Positions 42,828 through 52,737 of a stretch of DNA of 64,000 nt are shown in pieces. Origin of the DNA: Pseudomonas orientalis (GTDB lineage Bacteria > Pseudomonadota > Gammaproteobacteria > Pseudomonadales > Pseudomonadaceae); assembly GCF_022807995.1 (NCBI RefSeq), contig NZ_CP094351.1, positions 4,573,501 to 4,637,500 on the forward strand, in the 5' to 3' direction. The translations under genes and the position numbers were made by a program. A model generated the notes under the pieces. It was not told the DNA's origin and made no database searches. It saw nothing but the letters and a program-made list of their open reading frames with translations. How positions within the stretch are numbered: the first letter of the stretch is position 1; every line of letters starts with the position of its first letter.

Positions 42828-43169
42828 CTAACCCGCCAGTTGCAGGTACTCGCCGTAGACGTTGACGGCGGATGCATCGGTATAGGTCTGAAAGTCCATG
42901 CTGCGCACGATCATGTCGTTCAACAATTCGGTGAAGATCATCAGGGCCGGGGAATTGAAGTAGGCGCTCATCGCCTGCTCACTGCTCCAGAGGCCTGAAA
43001 TCAGCCATACATCGGGATCGCTCTGGGAATGCTGCAACGAAAATTGCAGGCAACCCTCAGCCTGTCGGCCTGGTTCGATCAAACTGCTCAAGCGTGCACC
43101 CAGCTCGGTGCTGCACCCGCTACGGGCACGGATAAAGGCCATATGGCTCGCGGGAATGGGGGTGGACAT
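42828..43169 (-). CDS. ABM-domain (antibiotic biosynthesis monooxygenase-like) protein
   Basis: This 113-aa protein has the dimeric ferredoxin-like ABM fold. FIRARSGCSTELGARLSSLI comes first, then LQFSLQHSQSDPDVWLISGL and WSSEQAMSAYFNSPALMIF, the last being the typical helix-strand ending of the domain. Such proteins range from cofactor-free quinol oxygenases (YgiN) to stress proteins of unknown function. The ATG at 43169 follows GGGAGAG; the longer frame lacks a ribosome site. It is divergent from an AraC-family regulator with a long inverted repeat between them, suggesting it is that regulator's target. Confidence 0.8.
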   Translation of the reverse strand: MSTPIPASHMAFIRARSGCSTELGARLSSLIEPGRQAEGCLQFSLQHSQSDPDVWLISGLWSSEQAMSAYFNSPALMIFTELLNDMIVRSMDFQTYTDASAVNVYGEYLQLAG

Positions 43170-43284
43170 GTTCGACTCTCCCGTTGAGAAGTGATGCTCG
43201 GCAAACACTGTGAGGGCGTGTTGCCACAGGATCAAAGATAGCGGCGCCGGTATCGGCGTGGTTAGTCGATTACTGCCGGCTTAT

Positions 43285-43424
43285 TGCACAATCCTGCGAA
43301 AAGCGTAGGCAGGACGTTTGAGCTGGCGTTTTATTCCACGCCCCAACGGCTTATTTCAGGGAGATGACAGCCGCGTTGATTGCCTGATTCACGAAAGGCC
43401 GCAGGATCAGGCAAGGATTGTGCA
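43285..43424. promoter_or_regulatory. 11-bp inverted repeat pair, probable AraC-type operator sites
   Basis: TGCACAATCCT at 43285-43295 and its exact complement AGGATTGTGCA at 43414-43424 lie 118 bp apart in the 327-bp spacer between the divergent monooxygenase-like and AraC genes. The similarity extends a few bases beyond on each side (CCTGC/CCTTGC). One site sits toward each gene. AraC-family regulators often bind such separated sites. Confidence 0.6.
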
Positions 43425-43496
43425 GAATCGACGTAACACTTTTGAAAACCTACCGCTAAGCTGAGCCCCATCAAACCCGCGTGTAGAGGACGCCCC

Positions 43497-44426
43497 ATGC
43501 CGTCGCCCGACCTCAAGCCCACTCCCCTCGATGCCGAGATGGAAAAGCAGCGTGCCGAACTGGCCAGCATTGTGCACCGCCATACCTGGGAAGACGGTTC
43601 CTACGGCACGGCGATCACCTCGCTGTACCTGAACCGCCACAACACGCCGCGCGACTTCATGCCGGTGCTGGTGGAGCCGGCGCTGTGCATCCTCGCCAGT
43701 GGCAGCAAGGAAGTGCGCCTGGCCGACGAAATCTTCGCCTACGACCCGCTCAACTATTTAGTGTTCTCGGTGGCCATGCCGGTGGCCGGACGGATTATCG
43801 ACGCCACCCCGCAAGACCCCAACCTGTCGGTGCGCATCAATATCGACCCGGCCCAGCTCACCGCACTGATTGCCGAAGCCGGTCCGATGGGCGTGCCGTC
43901 GCGTCCTACGTCCCGTGGCATGTATGTCGATCGCATCGACAATCAACTGCTCGACGCCGTGCTGCGCCTGACACGCCTGCTGGACACGCCCAAAGATATC
44001 GCGATGCTTGCGCCGCTGATCAACCGCGAGATTCTCTACCGTTTGTTGCGTGGCCCCCAAGGCTATCGCCTGTATGAAATCGCCGTCGCCAACAGCCAGA
44101 GCCATCGGGTGAGCCAGGCAATCACTTGGCTGAACCGCAACTACGAACAGCCGCTGCGCATCGATGATCTGGCCCGGGAAGTGAACCTGAGCGTCTCGAC
44201 CCTGCACCACCGTTTCAAGGCGATCACCGCCATGAGCCCGCTGCAATACCAGAAACAACTGCGCTTGCAGGAGGCGCGGCGGCTGATGATTGCCGAAGGG
44301 CTGGAGGCCTCGGCGGCGGGGTATCGGGTGGGGTATGAAAGCCCGTCGCAGTTCAGTCGGGAGTACAGCCGGTTGTTTGGTGCGCCGCCACTTAGAGACC
44401 TGGCCAGGCTGCGCCAAAGCATCTGA
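43497..44426 (+). CDS. AraC-family transcriptional regulator
   Basis: This 309-aa protein has an N-terminal AraC_N/cupin-like effector domain (CILASGSKEVRLADEIFAYD, then VFSVAMPVAGRI). The C-terminal double helix-turn-helix begins ITWLNRNYEQPLRIDDLARE, followed by SVSTLHHRFKAITAMSPLQY, and the second helix set ends GYESPSQFSREYSRLFG. It reads as a complete regulator. The effector is unknown. It is divergent from the ABM gene and its upstream spacer holds an 11-bp inverted repeat likely to be its operator. The start ATG follows AGAGGAC. Confidence 0.92.
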   Translation: MPSPDLKPTPLDAEMEKQRAELASIVHRHTWEDGSYGTAITSLYLNRHNTPRDFMPVLVEPALCILASGSKEVRLADEIFAYDPLNYLVFSVAMPVAGRIIDATPQDPNLSVRINIDPAQLTALIAEAGPMGVPSRPTSRGMYVDRIDNQLLDAVLRLTRLLDTPKDIAMLAPLINREILYRLLRGPQGYRLYEIAVANSQSHRVSQAITWLNRNYEQPLRIDDLAREVNLSVSTLHHRFKAITAMSPLQYQKQLRLQEARRLMIAEGLEASAAGYRVGYESPSQFSREYSRLFGAPPLRDLARLRQSI

Positions 44427-44442
44427 CCTGATGAAGATCAAA

Positions 44443-44534
44443 ATGTGGGAGGGGGCTTGCCCCCGATAGCAGAGTGTCAGTCAGCCAATGTGTAGCTGAC
44501 CCACCGCAATCGGGGGCAAGCCCCCTCCCACATT
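44443..44534. repeat. REP pair (GTGGGAGGGGGC family)
   Basis: Inverted doublet between the convergent AraC and gtrS genes. Its centre contains GTGTCAGTCAGCC and GCTGACCCACC, a stem-like continuation seen also in the pairs at 56071 and 58899. Confidence 0.9.
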
Positions 44535-44549
44535 TGGTCCTGCGTATGT

Positions 44550-46019
44550 TCAGTCAAGGCCGCGGGGCAGTTGCAAGGTCACCCGCAATCCACCCTCGCG
44601 CAAATTCTGCAAACTCACTTCACCGCCATGGCTGTGGGCAATGTTACGGGCGATGCCCAAGCCAAGGCCGTACCCTTGCTGCTGCCCGGCCAGGCGAAAG
44701 TGCGGTTCGAACACCTGCTCCAGGCGCTGTTCCGGCACGCCGGGGCCTTCGTCGTCCACATGCAGGATGAATTCAGCGCCATCGTCCTCGATGTGCAAAT
44801 GCGCGTTCTGTCCGTATTTCAGCGCATTGTCGATCAGGTTGCCGATGCAGCGCTTGAGCGCCAGCGGCTTGCCCGGGTAGGTGGTCAGGGCCTGCCCATG
44901 CTGGGTCACTCGTCCGTTGCCGTTGGGCGCGAGGTACGGCTCCACCAGGCATTCGAGTACATGATTGAGGTCCACCGCCTGGATATTCTCGTGGATATCG
45001 GTGTCCTTAACGCATTGCAGCGCGCCCTTGACCAGCAATTCCAGTTCATCCAGGTCACGCCCGAACTTGGTTTGCAGGTTCTCGTCCTCAAGCAATTCCA
45101 CACGCAGGCGCAGGCGCGTGATGGGGGTGCGCAAGTCGTGGGAGATCGCGCTGAACAGCTGGCTGCGCTCGGTCAGGTAGCGGCTGATGCGCTCACGCAT
45201 GGCATTGAACGCACGCCCCACTTCCACCACTTCACTGCCGCCGCCTTCGGCCACCGGCTCCACGTCCGCCCCGAGGGACATGTCCCGCGCCGCCCGCGCC
45301 AGGCGTTTGAGTGGTCGGCTTTGCCAATGCACCAGCAGGCCGATAAACAGCAGCAGGAAGCCGCTGGTCAACACGATAAACCACACTTGCTGCGCCGGCA
45401 GGCCCTGCTCTTCAAGGCTGGTGTATGGTTCGGGCAACAGCGAGGCAATGTACAGCCATTCACCCTGTGCAAGCTGAATCTGGGTGACCAGCACCGGCGG
45501 GTTGACCGGCTCCAGGGTCAGCGCGTAGTGGGCCCAGGAGCGCGGCAGTTCGTCGAGCTTGAGACCGGCGTTGAAGATGCGCAGGTCCTCGGCGCTGACG
45601 AACTCCACCGAGATATGCACATCGGCGCCGAGGGTCTGGCGCAACACGTCGTCCACGGCCACCAGCACCGCCTGCTTGCGCGGGGTTTCGGGCAATACCT
45701 GCATGTCCAGCGGGCGATCATTGAGGGTCACCACAAACCGCGTGCCGCCCATGCTGCGCAACTGGTCGAGCACCAGCGGGCGGTAGGCCACCGGTAGTGA
45801 ACGGAAGTAACTCACGCTGGCGGTCATCGAATGCGCCAGGCTGCGGGCGCTGGTGACCAGGCCTTCCAACTGTGTAGCGCGCAGTTGCGAGAGCCAGATC
45901 ACGCTGGACAGCGCCTGGGCGAACAACACGGCGAGTAAGGTCAGCAACAACATGCGCCCCAGCAGCGAGCGGGGCACGGGAAAACGGCGGCGGCGTTCGC
46001 TCAGGTGGTCAGTGGGCAT
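44550..46019 (-). CDS. gtrS: Glucose/gluconate-responsive sensor kinase GtrS
   Basis: This 489-aa membrane kinase is encoded directly after gltR in the same order as P. aeruginosa edd-glk-gltR-gtrS. It has TM1 (LLLLTLLAVLFAQALSSVIW near residue 25) and a periplasmic sensor of about 140 residues. TM2 is VWFIVLTSGFLLLFIGLLVH, followed by HAMP, HisKA with AISHDLRTPITRLRLRVE, and HATPase with VDDEGPGVP and GYGLGLGI. P. aeruginosa GtrS senses 2-ketogluconate and 6-phosphogluconate. The start ATG 46019 overlaps the gltR stop by 11 bases; the longer frame lies inside gltR. Confidence 0.9.
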   Translation of the reverse strand: MPTDHLSERRRRFPVPRSLLGRMLLLTLLAVLFAQALSSVIWLSQLRATQLEGLVTSARSLAHSMTASVSYFRSLPVAYRPLVLDQLRSMGGTRFVVTLNDRPLDMQVLPETPRKQAVLVAVDDVLRQTLGADVHISVEFVSAEDLRIFNAGLKLDELPRSWAHYALTLEPVNPPVLVTQIQLAQGEWLYIASLLPEPYTSLEEQGLPAQQVWFIVLTSGFLLLFIGLLVHWQSRPLKRLARAARDMSLGADVEPVAEGGGSEVVEVGRAFNAMRERISRYLTERSQLFSAISHDLRTPITRLRLRVELLEDENLQTKFGRDLDELELLVKGALQCVKDTDIHENIQAVDLNHVLECLVEPYLAPNGNGRVTQHGQALTTYPGKPLALKRCIGNLIDNALKYGQNAHLHIEDDGAEFILHVDDEGPGVPEQRLEQVFEPHFRLAGQQQGYGLGLGIARNIAHSHGGEVSLQNLREGGLRVTLQLPRGLD

Positions 46020-46743
46020 TGCCGGCAACCACGCTGGCTGCCAGTTGATAGCCACTGCCGCGCACGGTGCGGATCAGCCGCGCAGGTTTCTCGGTATCGC
46101 GCAGGCGTTGGCGCAGGCGGCTGACGGCCATGTCGACGATGCGGTCCAACGGCATCAGGTCGCGGCCACGGGTGGCGTTGCCGATGGTGTCGCGGTCGAG
46201 GATCTGTTGCGGGTGGTCGAGAAACAGCTTGAGCAAGGCAAAGTCGGCACCGGAGAGGATCACCTCTTCGCCGTCCACGTGAAACAGGCGGTGGCTGACC
46301 GTATCCAGGCGCCATTCGTCGAACACCAGCACTTCGCCACCGCTGCTGCGCTCCTGGCCGAACTGGCAGCGGCGCAGCAGCGCCTTGATCCGCGCCTGCA
46401 ACTCGCGGGGGCTGAACGGCTTGCCGATGTAGTCATCGGCGCCCAGTTCCAGGCCGATCACGCGGTCGGCTTCGTCGGAACTGGCGGTGAGCATGATGAT
46501 CGGCACCTGCGCCTGGCGCGGGTGCTGGCGAACCCAGCGGCAGAGGCTGAAACCGTCTTCATCCGGCAACATCACATCCAGGATGACCAGGTCGCACGGC
46601 GCCTCGCTCATCGCCTGGCGGAACCCCGCACCATCGGCCACGCCACGGACCTGGAAGCCGGCGCGACTGAGGTAGGTCTGCAGCAATTCACGGATTTCCT
46701 GGTCGTCATCGACGAGGAGAATCGATTTACTGATTGCGCTCAC
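46009..46743 (-). CDS. gltR: OmpR-family response regulator GltR
   Basis: This 244-aa regulator has a receiver domain with acidic pair DDD at 12-14, phospho-acceptor Asp56 (LVILDVMLPDEDG) and conserved Lys in GKPFSPRELQ. A winged-helix DNA-binding domain ends RLIRTVRGSGYQL. The GTG at 46743 is chosen as start because AGGAGG stands 5 bases upstream; the longer frame reaches into the REP region. It is the cognate partner of GtrS and controls glucose transport and ED genes in relatives. A REP pair separates it from glk, so it may have its own promoter. Confidence 0.92.
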   Translation of the reverse strand: MSAISKSILLVDDDQEIRELLQTYLSRAGFQVRGVADGAGFRQAMSEAPCDLVILDVMLPDEDGFSLCRWVRQHPRQAQVPIIMLTASSDEADRVIGLELGADDYIGKPFSPRELQARIKALLRRCQFGQERSSGGEVLVFDEWRLDTVSHRLFHVDGEEVILSGADFALLKLFLDHPQQILDRDTIGNATRGRDLMPLDRIVDMAVSRLRQRLRDTEKPARLIRTVRGSGYQLAASVVAGNAH

Positions 46744-46781
46744 GGGGTCCTCCTTGTGGTTGTGGGGTGTTCTTGAGGGCC

Positions 46782-46850
46782 TCATCGGGGGCAAGCCCGC
46801 TCCCACAATTTGGAATGCAGGCAAATGTGGGAGAGGGCTTGCCCTCGAGG
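46782..46850. repeat. REP pair, outward-facing and degenerate
   Basis: A reverse unit (ATCGGGGGCAAGCCCGCTCC) precedes a forward unit (GTGGGAGAGGGC, then TTGCCCTCGAG). Both carry changes that keep stem pairing: GCCCGC and GAGGGC/GCCCTC. It lies between glk and gltR inside an otherwise compact operon. Confidence 0.82.
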
Positions 46851-46862
46851 GGCCCTCACAGC

Positions 46863-47815
46863 CTAAGCAAATGCCTGCTCAAGCGCCACACCCGCCCCAG
46901 TCAACCCGGAATACGGCGCCGTCACCAACCACACCGGAATGCCTTTGAAGTAGTCACTCATGCAGCCCTTGTCGGCAAAGCTTTTGGCAAAACCGCTGTT
47001 GATAAAAAAGTCGGCAAACCGCGGTATCACCCCGCCCACGATGTACACGCCGCCACGCCCGCCGGTGGTCAGCACGTTGTTGCCCGCCACCCGCCCCAGC
47101 CAGATGCTGAACTGGTCCAGAACCTCCATCGCCACCGGATCGCCCGCCAGGCCCGCCGCCGTGATGGCCTCGGGTGTGTCCAGCACCGGCGTGTGCCCGT
47201 CCACTGCACAGATCGCCCGATACAGGCGCGGCAAGCCGCCACCGCTCAACGCGGTTTCGGCGCTGACGTGGCCGATTTCGTTGTGGATGTGCTGCCATAG
47301 CCGGGTTTCGCGCGGGCTGCTCAGGGGCAGGTCGACATGGCCGCCCTCCCCCGGCAATGCCGCGAAACGCCCTGCGCCAAGGTCCAGCAGGGTACCGACA
47401 CCCAGGCCGGTGCCCGGGCCGATCACCACCGCCGGGCGCAACGGTTCCGGCGTACCTTCGCATACCACGCGAAACTCATCGGGCTGCAGGCGGGTCATGC
47501 CCAGGGCCATGGCGGAGAAGTCATTGACCAGCAGCAGTTCATCCACCTGCAACGCCTGACAAAACGCCGTCTTGCTCAGGCGCCAGTGGTTGTTGGTGAA
47601 CTTGAATTCATCGCCGCTGACCGGCCCGGCCACCGACAGGCAAACTGCGCCGATATCGCCGAGGTTCAGGCCTTCTTCTGCCAGATAGAACCTGATCGCG
47701 TCTTCAGGGCTGACATAGTCCGCTGTGGCGTGCACACGAATCGAATGCAGTGCCTGATCCCGCCACAACGCAAAACGGGCGTTGGTACCCCCGATATCAC
47801 CGACCAGCGCTAACT

Positions 47816-47819
<4 letters not shown>
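46863..47819 (-). CDS. glk: Glucokinase
   Basis: This 318-aa enzyme phosphorylates glucose with ATP (EC 2.7.1.2). The bacterial glucokinase phosphate-binding motif opens the protein (LALVGDIGGTNARFALW). LLVNDFSAMALGM holds the catalytic Asp, and VVIGPGTGLGVGTL and LPGEGGHVDLPL follow as family signatures. Its start codon overlaps the edd stop by 4 bases, so translation is coupled. Its product, glucose 6-phosphate, enters the Entner-Doudoroff route through Zwf (not in the window). Confidence 0.96.
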
Positions 47820-49642
<1,823 letters not shown>

Positions 49643-49762
49643 GTATAGAACTCCAGGCTAACGGATGTGGCGACCTGAGAGTCTATGCTGATCAAACGCC
49701 CACGGCTCATGGGATGGCAGGGGGTCGTTTGGATCATCGGACCAGTTGATTCAGGTCACTCG

Positions 49763-49777
49763 TTGTAGATTGAACAA
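49763..49777. promoter_or_regulatory. HexR-type operator 1 (edd side)
   Basis: TTGT-N7-ACAA is an exact match to the published Pseudomonas HexR consensus TTGT-N7/8-ACAA. It is in the edd-gap divergent spacer (49643-49863). HexR represses edd and gap in P. putida and is released by KDPG. Confidence 0.75.
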
Positions 49778-49824
49778 AATATTGCCACTAAAAAGGCTTG
49801 TTTTCTATTTTTATGCGAATAATC

Positions 49825-49839
49825 TTGTAATTCTTACAA
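49825..49839. promoter_or_regulatory. HexR-type operator 2 (gap side)
   Basis: A second exact TTGT-N7-ACAA ends 24 bases before the gap ATG. A possible sigma-70 promoter, TTGCCA (49782-49787), 18 bases, TATTTT (49806-49811), would put this site just downstream of the transcription start, where a repressor blocks elongation. Confidence 0.78.
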
Positions 49840-49863
49840 CAAATCGACGATAGGCACCTTCCA

Positions 49864-50865
49864 ATGACTCTACGTATCGCAATCAATGGTTTTGGCCGTA
49901 TCGGCCGTAATGTCCTGCGCGCACTGTATACCCAAGGCTACCGCCAGGATCTGCAGATCGTCGCCATCAACGACCTGGGCGACAGTTCGATCAATGCCCA
50001 CCTGCTCAAATACGACACCGTGCATGGCACATTCGACGCAGAGGTCGCCCACGATCAGGAAAGCCTGACCGTCAATGGCGACCGGATTGCCGTGAGTGCC
50101 ATTCGCAACCCGGCCGACCTGCCGTGGGCCGCGCACCAGATCGACGTGGTGTTCGAATGCACCGGTCTGTTCACCGAACGTGACAAGGCTGCCGCCCATA
50201 TCAGCGCCGGCGCGCGCAAGGTAATCATCTCCGCCCCGGCCAAGGGCGCGGACGCGACCGTGGTCTACGGCGTGAACCATGACATTCTGCGTCAATCGCA
50301 CCAGATCATCTCCAACGCTTCATGCACCACCAACTGCCTGGCGCCGGTCGCCCAGGTGCTGCACCGCGAACTGGGCATCGAAAGCGGCCTGATGACCACG
50401 ATTCACGCCTACACCAACGACCAGAACCTGACCGACGTCTACCACACCGACCCGTACCGCGCGCGTTCGGCCACCCAGAACATGATCCCGAGCAAAACCG
50501 GCGCCGCCGAAGCCGTCGGCCTGGTATTGCCGGAACTGGCCGGCAAGCTGACCGGCATGGCCGTGCGCGTGCCGGTGATCAACGTGTCGCTGGTGGACCT
50601 CACCGTACAGCTGAAAAAAGAAGCCACGGCCGATGAAGTCAACGCGCTGTTGAAGCATGCCAGCCAGCACTCAAAGATCCTCGGCTACAACACCCTGCCG
50701 CTGGTTTCCAGTGACTTCAACCATAACCCGCTGTCGTCGATCTTCGATGCCAACCACACCAAGGTCAGCGGCAAGCTGCTCAAGGTACTGGCCTGGTATG
50801 ACAACGAGTGGGGCTTCTCCAACCGGATGCTGGATAACTGCCTGGCGCTGTGTAACGCCGAGTAA
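49864..50865 (+). CDS. gap: Type I glyceraldehyde-3-phosphate dehydrogenase
   Basis: This 333-aa enzyme oxidises glyceraldehyde 3-phosphate with NAD(P)+ (EC 1.2.1.12). It has the Rossmann start RIAINGFGRIGRNVLRALY, the catalytic Cys in SNASCTTNCLAPVAQVL and the signature WYDNEWGFSNRMLDN near the end. It is divergent from edd, as in P. aeruginosa PA3195 and P. putida gap-1, and carries a HexR-type site right before the ATG. Ribosome site is weak (TAGGCACC). It handles the triose produced by KDPG aldolase in glucose catabolism. Confidence 0.96.
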   Translation: MTLRIAINGFGRIGRNVLRALYTQGYRQDLQIVAINDLGDSSINAHLLKYDTVHGTFDAEVAHDQESLTVNGDRIAVSAIRNPADLPWAAHQIDVVFECTGLFTERDKAAAHISAGARKVIISAPAKGADATVVYGVNHDILRQSHQIISNASCTTNCLAPVAQVLHRELGIESGLMTTIHAYTNDQNLTDVYHTDPYRARSATQNMIPSKTGAAEAVGLVLPELAGKLTGMAVRVPVINVSLVDLTVQLKKEATADEVNALLKHASQHSKILGYNTLPLVSSDFNHNPLSSIFDANHTKVSGKLLKVLAWYDNEWGFSNRMLDNCLALCNAE

Positions 50866-50874
50866 TGCTCGGAC

Positions 50875-50974
50875 TGTAGGAGCGAGCTTGCTCGCGAAGA
50901 ACGCATAAACACCGCGTTCATTCAGGCTGCCAGCGTTATCGTTGACGACCTTCGCGAGCAAGCTCGCTCCTACA
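50875..50974. repeat. REP pair (GTAGGAGCGAGCTTGCTCGC family), copy 3
   Basis: Same approximately 100-bp inverted doublet as at 7736 and 8835, with the centre ATTCAGGCTG and ATCGTTGACG conserved. It follows the gap stop by 9 bases and may help stop or stabilise the transcript. Confidence 0.9.
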
Positions 50975-51013
50975 GGATTAACGCTTAGCAAAGTGCCACT
51001 TGCCATTTGAGTT

Positions 51014-51032
51014 GATGATAAGCATTATCATT
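51014..51032. promoter_or_regulatory. Fur box upstream of the ECF sigma gene
   Basis: GATGATAAGCATTATCATT contains TGATAA-GCA-TTATCA, an inverted repeat matching the Fur consensus GATAATGATAATCATTATC well. It is 25 bases before the GTG start of the sigma factor. Iron-replete Fur should shut off the system. Confidence 0.82.
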
Positions 51033-51057
51033 AACTGCATGTCAGTCTGGTATCACT

Positions 51058-51576
51058 GTGAGCCAATCCCGCTTCAACCACGTCTTTCTCGCCCAACGGG
51101 TGATCCTGCTGCGCACGCTGCAGCGCATGGTGCATAACCACAGCACCGCCGAGGACCTGTTGCAGGAAACCTACCTGCGCGTGACTCGGGCCCTGAGTGA
51201 GCGGCCAATCGACCACCTTGAACCCTTCGTCTACCAGACCGCGCGCAACCTGGCGCTGGACCATTTGCGTTCGCGCAGGATCCAGGCCCGTACCCTGCAG
51301 GAAGATGTCCCGCTGGATATCCTGCAAAGCGTCGCCGCCCCCATCAGCACGCCCGAAGACGCCACCCAGGCCGAGCAATTGCTTGAACACCTGAGCGTCA
51401 GCCTCGGCCAATTGAGCGCCCGCCAGCAACGGATCTTCATCCTCAGCCGCCTGCACGGCTGCAGCTACCAGGAAATTGCCGATCAGTTGCACGTGTCCCT
51501 GAGCACCGTGCAAAAGGAACTGAAATTGATCATGGCCATCTGTGTAGGTGTGGCCGAACGGTTGGATCAGCCTTAA
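51058..51576 (+). CDS. FecI-type ECF sigma factor (HxuI-like)
   Basis: This 172-aa sigma factor contains region 2 (HSTAEDLLQETYLRVTRAL, with HLEPFVYQTARNLALDHLR) and region 4 (LSARQQRIFILSRLHGCSYQ, EIADQLHVSLSTVQKEL). These are the marks of iron-starvation FecI-like sigma factors. The start is GTG at 51058, 26 bases after a Fur box, with no ATG alternative near. It is followed by a FecR-type anti-sigma and a TonB heme-type receptor, the same order as hxuIRA (PA1300-1302) in P. aeruginosa. Expected role: transcription of the receptor gene when heme is bound outside. Confidence 0.92.
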   Translation: MSQSRFNHVFLAQRVILLRTLQRMVHNHSTAEDLLQETYLRVTRALSERPIDHLEPFVYQTARNLALDHLRSRRIQARTLQEDVPLDILQSVAAPISTPEDATQAEQLLEHLSVSLGQLSARQQRIFILSRLHGCSYQEIADQLHVSLSTVQKELKLIMAICVGVAERLDQP

Positions 51577-51651
51577 GCTCCATCCGACAGAGGTATCGAT
51601 CCAGGCTGTAGGAAATAATGAATAAAACGTGGCGAAGACCCGAGGAACACC

Positions 51652-52620
51652 GTGACGGACCCGAATAAACTGCGCCCCCATGAGTTGGCTCATGAGGTGC
51701 TGCAAGACACGGCCATGGACCAAGCGCTCGATTGGCTGATCGCCTTGCAGTGCCCGCAACCCGGCCAGCAAGCCGCTTTCCAGGCCTGGCTGGCGCAGGA
51801 CCCGGCGCATGCACACGCGTTCAGCAAGGCCCAGTCCGCCTGGGGTGGCGCGCCGGTGCACAGCGCCGCCGTGGCATTGGCCGCGCCGCGCAGACCAAGC
51901 GCCTGGCGCCGGGTCAAACCACATTGGAAACCCCTGGCCACCGCTGCCGTGCTGCTGCTTGGCCTGTTCAGCTTCAGCAATCTGCCGGTACGCCTGCAGG
52001 CAGACCACCTCACTGTGGTCGGTGAGCGCCAGCGCTTGCAACTGGACGAGGGTTCCAACGTACTGCTGAACACCAATTCGGCGTTTTCCAGCCGCATCAA
52101 GGACCACCAGCGCATCGCCCGCCTCTACCAGGGCGAAGCATTTTTCGACATTGCCCCCGCGCGTGGCCTGCCGCTGGAAATCGACGCCGGCCCGGTGCGC
52201 GCCAGCGTGCGCGACACGGCGTTTGCCGTGCGCTATCTCGACGGCGAAGCCCAGGTGCAGGTGCAACGCGGTGATGTCGACCTGAGCAATACCTTCAACG
52301 ACGCACGGGTGCGCCTGAGTGCCGGCGAAAGTATCCGCATCGGCCCCAAGGGCTTCGGCCAGCCGGCCAAGCTGGACGCCGGCAAGGACCTGGCCTGGGT
52401 TCAGGGCCGGCTGGTATTCGAAAACTGCCCGATGAGCGAAGTCCTGGCGGAGTTGCGCCGCTATTATCCGGGCTGGATCGTCAATACCAACGACAAGCTC
52501 GCCAGCGTCGCCGTCACCGGCAACTATCGCCTCGACCAGCCGTTGGACGTGGTGCGCTCCCTGGCCCACATCACCTCGGCCAAGCTGTCGGAATACCCTG
52601 CACTGGTGATTTTGAACTAG
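51652..52620 (+). CDS. FecR-type anti-sigma factor (HxuR-like)
   Basis: This 322-aa inner-membrane regulator has an N-terminal cytoplasmic part with DUF4880-like WLIALQCPQPGQQAAFQAWL and one membrane helix (ATAAVLLLGLFSFSNLPV near residue 95). A periplasmic FecR domain follows with VVGERQRLQLDEGSNVLLNT and FFDIAPARGLPLEIDAGPVR. The C-terminal STN-like region is VTGNYRLDQPLDVVRSLAHI. It receives the signal from the receptor's plug extension and frees the sigma factor. The start is GTG 51652 with GAGGAAC upstream. It is 75 bases after the sigma gene and 117 before the receptor. Confidence 0.9.
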   Translation: MTDPNKLRPHELAHEVLQDTAMDQALDWLIALQCPQPGQQAAFQAWLAQDPAHAHAFSKAQSAWGGAPVHSAAVALAAPRRPSAWRRVKPHWKPLATAAVLLLGLFSFSNLPVRLQADHLTVVGERQRLQLDEGSNVLLNTNSAFSSRIKDHQRIARLYQGEAFFDIAPARGLPLEIDAGPVRASVRDTAFAVRYLDGEAQVQVQRGDVDLSNTFNDARVRLSAGESIRIGPKGFGQPAKLDAGKDLAWVQGRLVFENCPMSEVLAELRRYYPGWIVNTNDKLASVAVTGNYRLDQPLDVVRSLAHITSAKLSEYPALVILN

Positions 52621-52737
52621 ATGAGAAATATTTTTACTCGATATTAACCGGCGATACGTCTCGTTATAGCCAATGCAACTGATTCCTATTTGGTTTCGGT
52701 TCGCAACTATAAGATTCGTATTTCCGGAGCGCTCTCG

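Noticed and set aside
36838..46850. Repeated palindromes considered as a CRISPR array
   Set aside because: The units are inverted doublets between genes, thousands of bases apart, with no regular spacers and no cas genes; they are REP elements.
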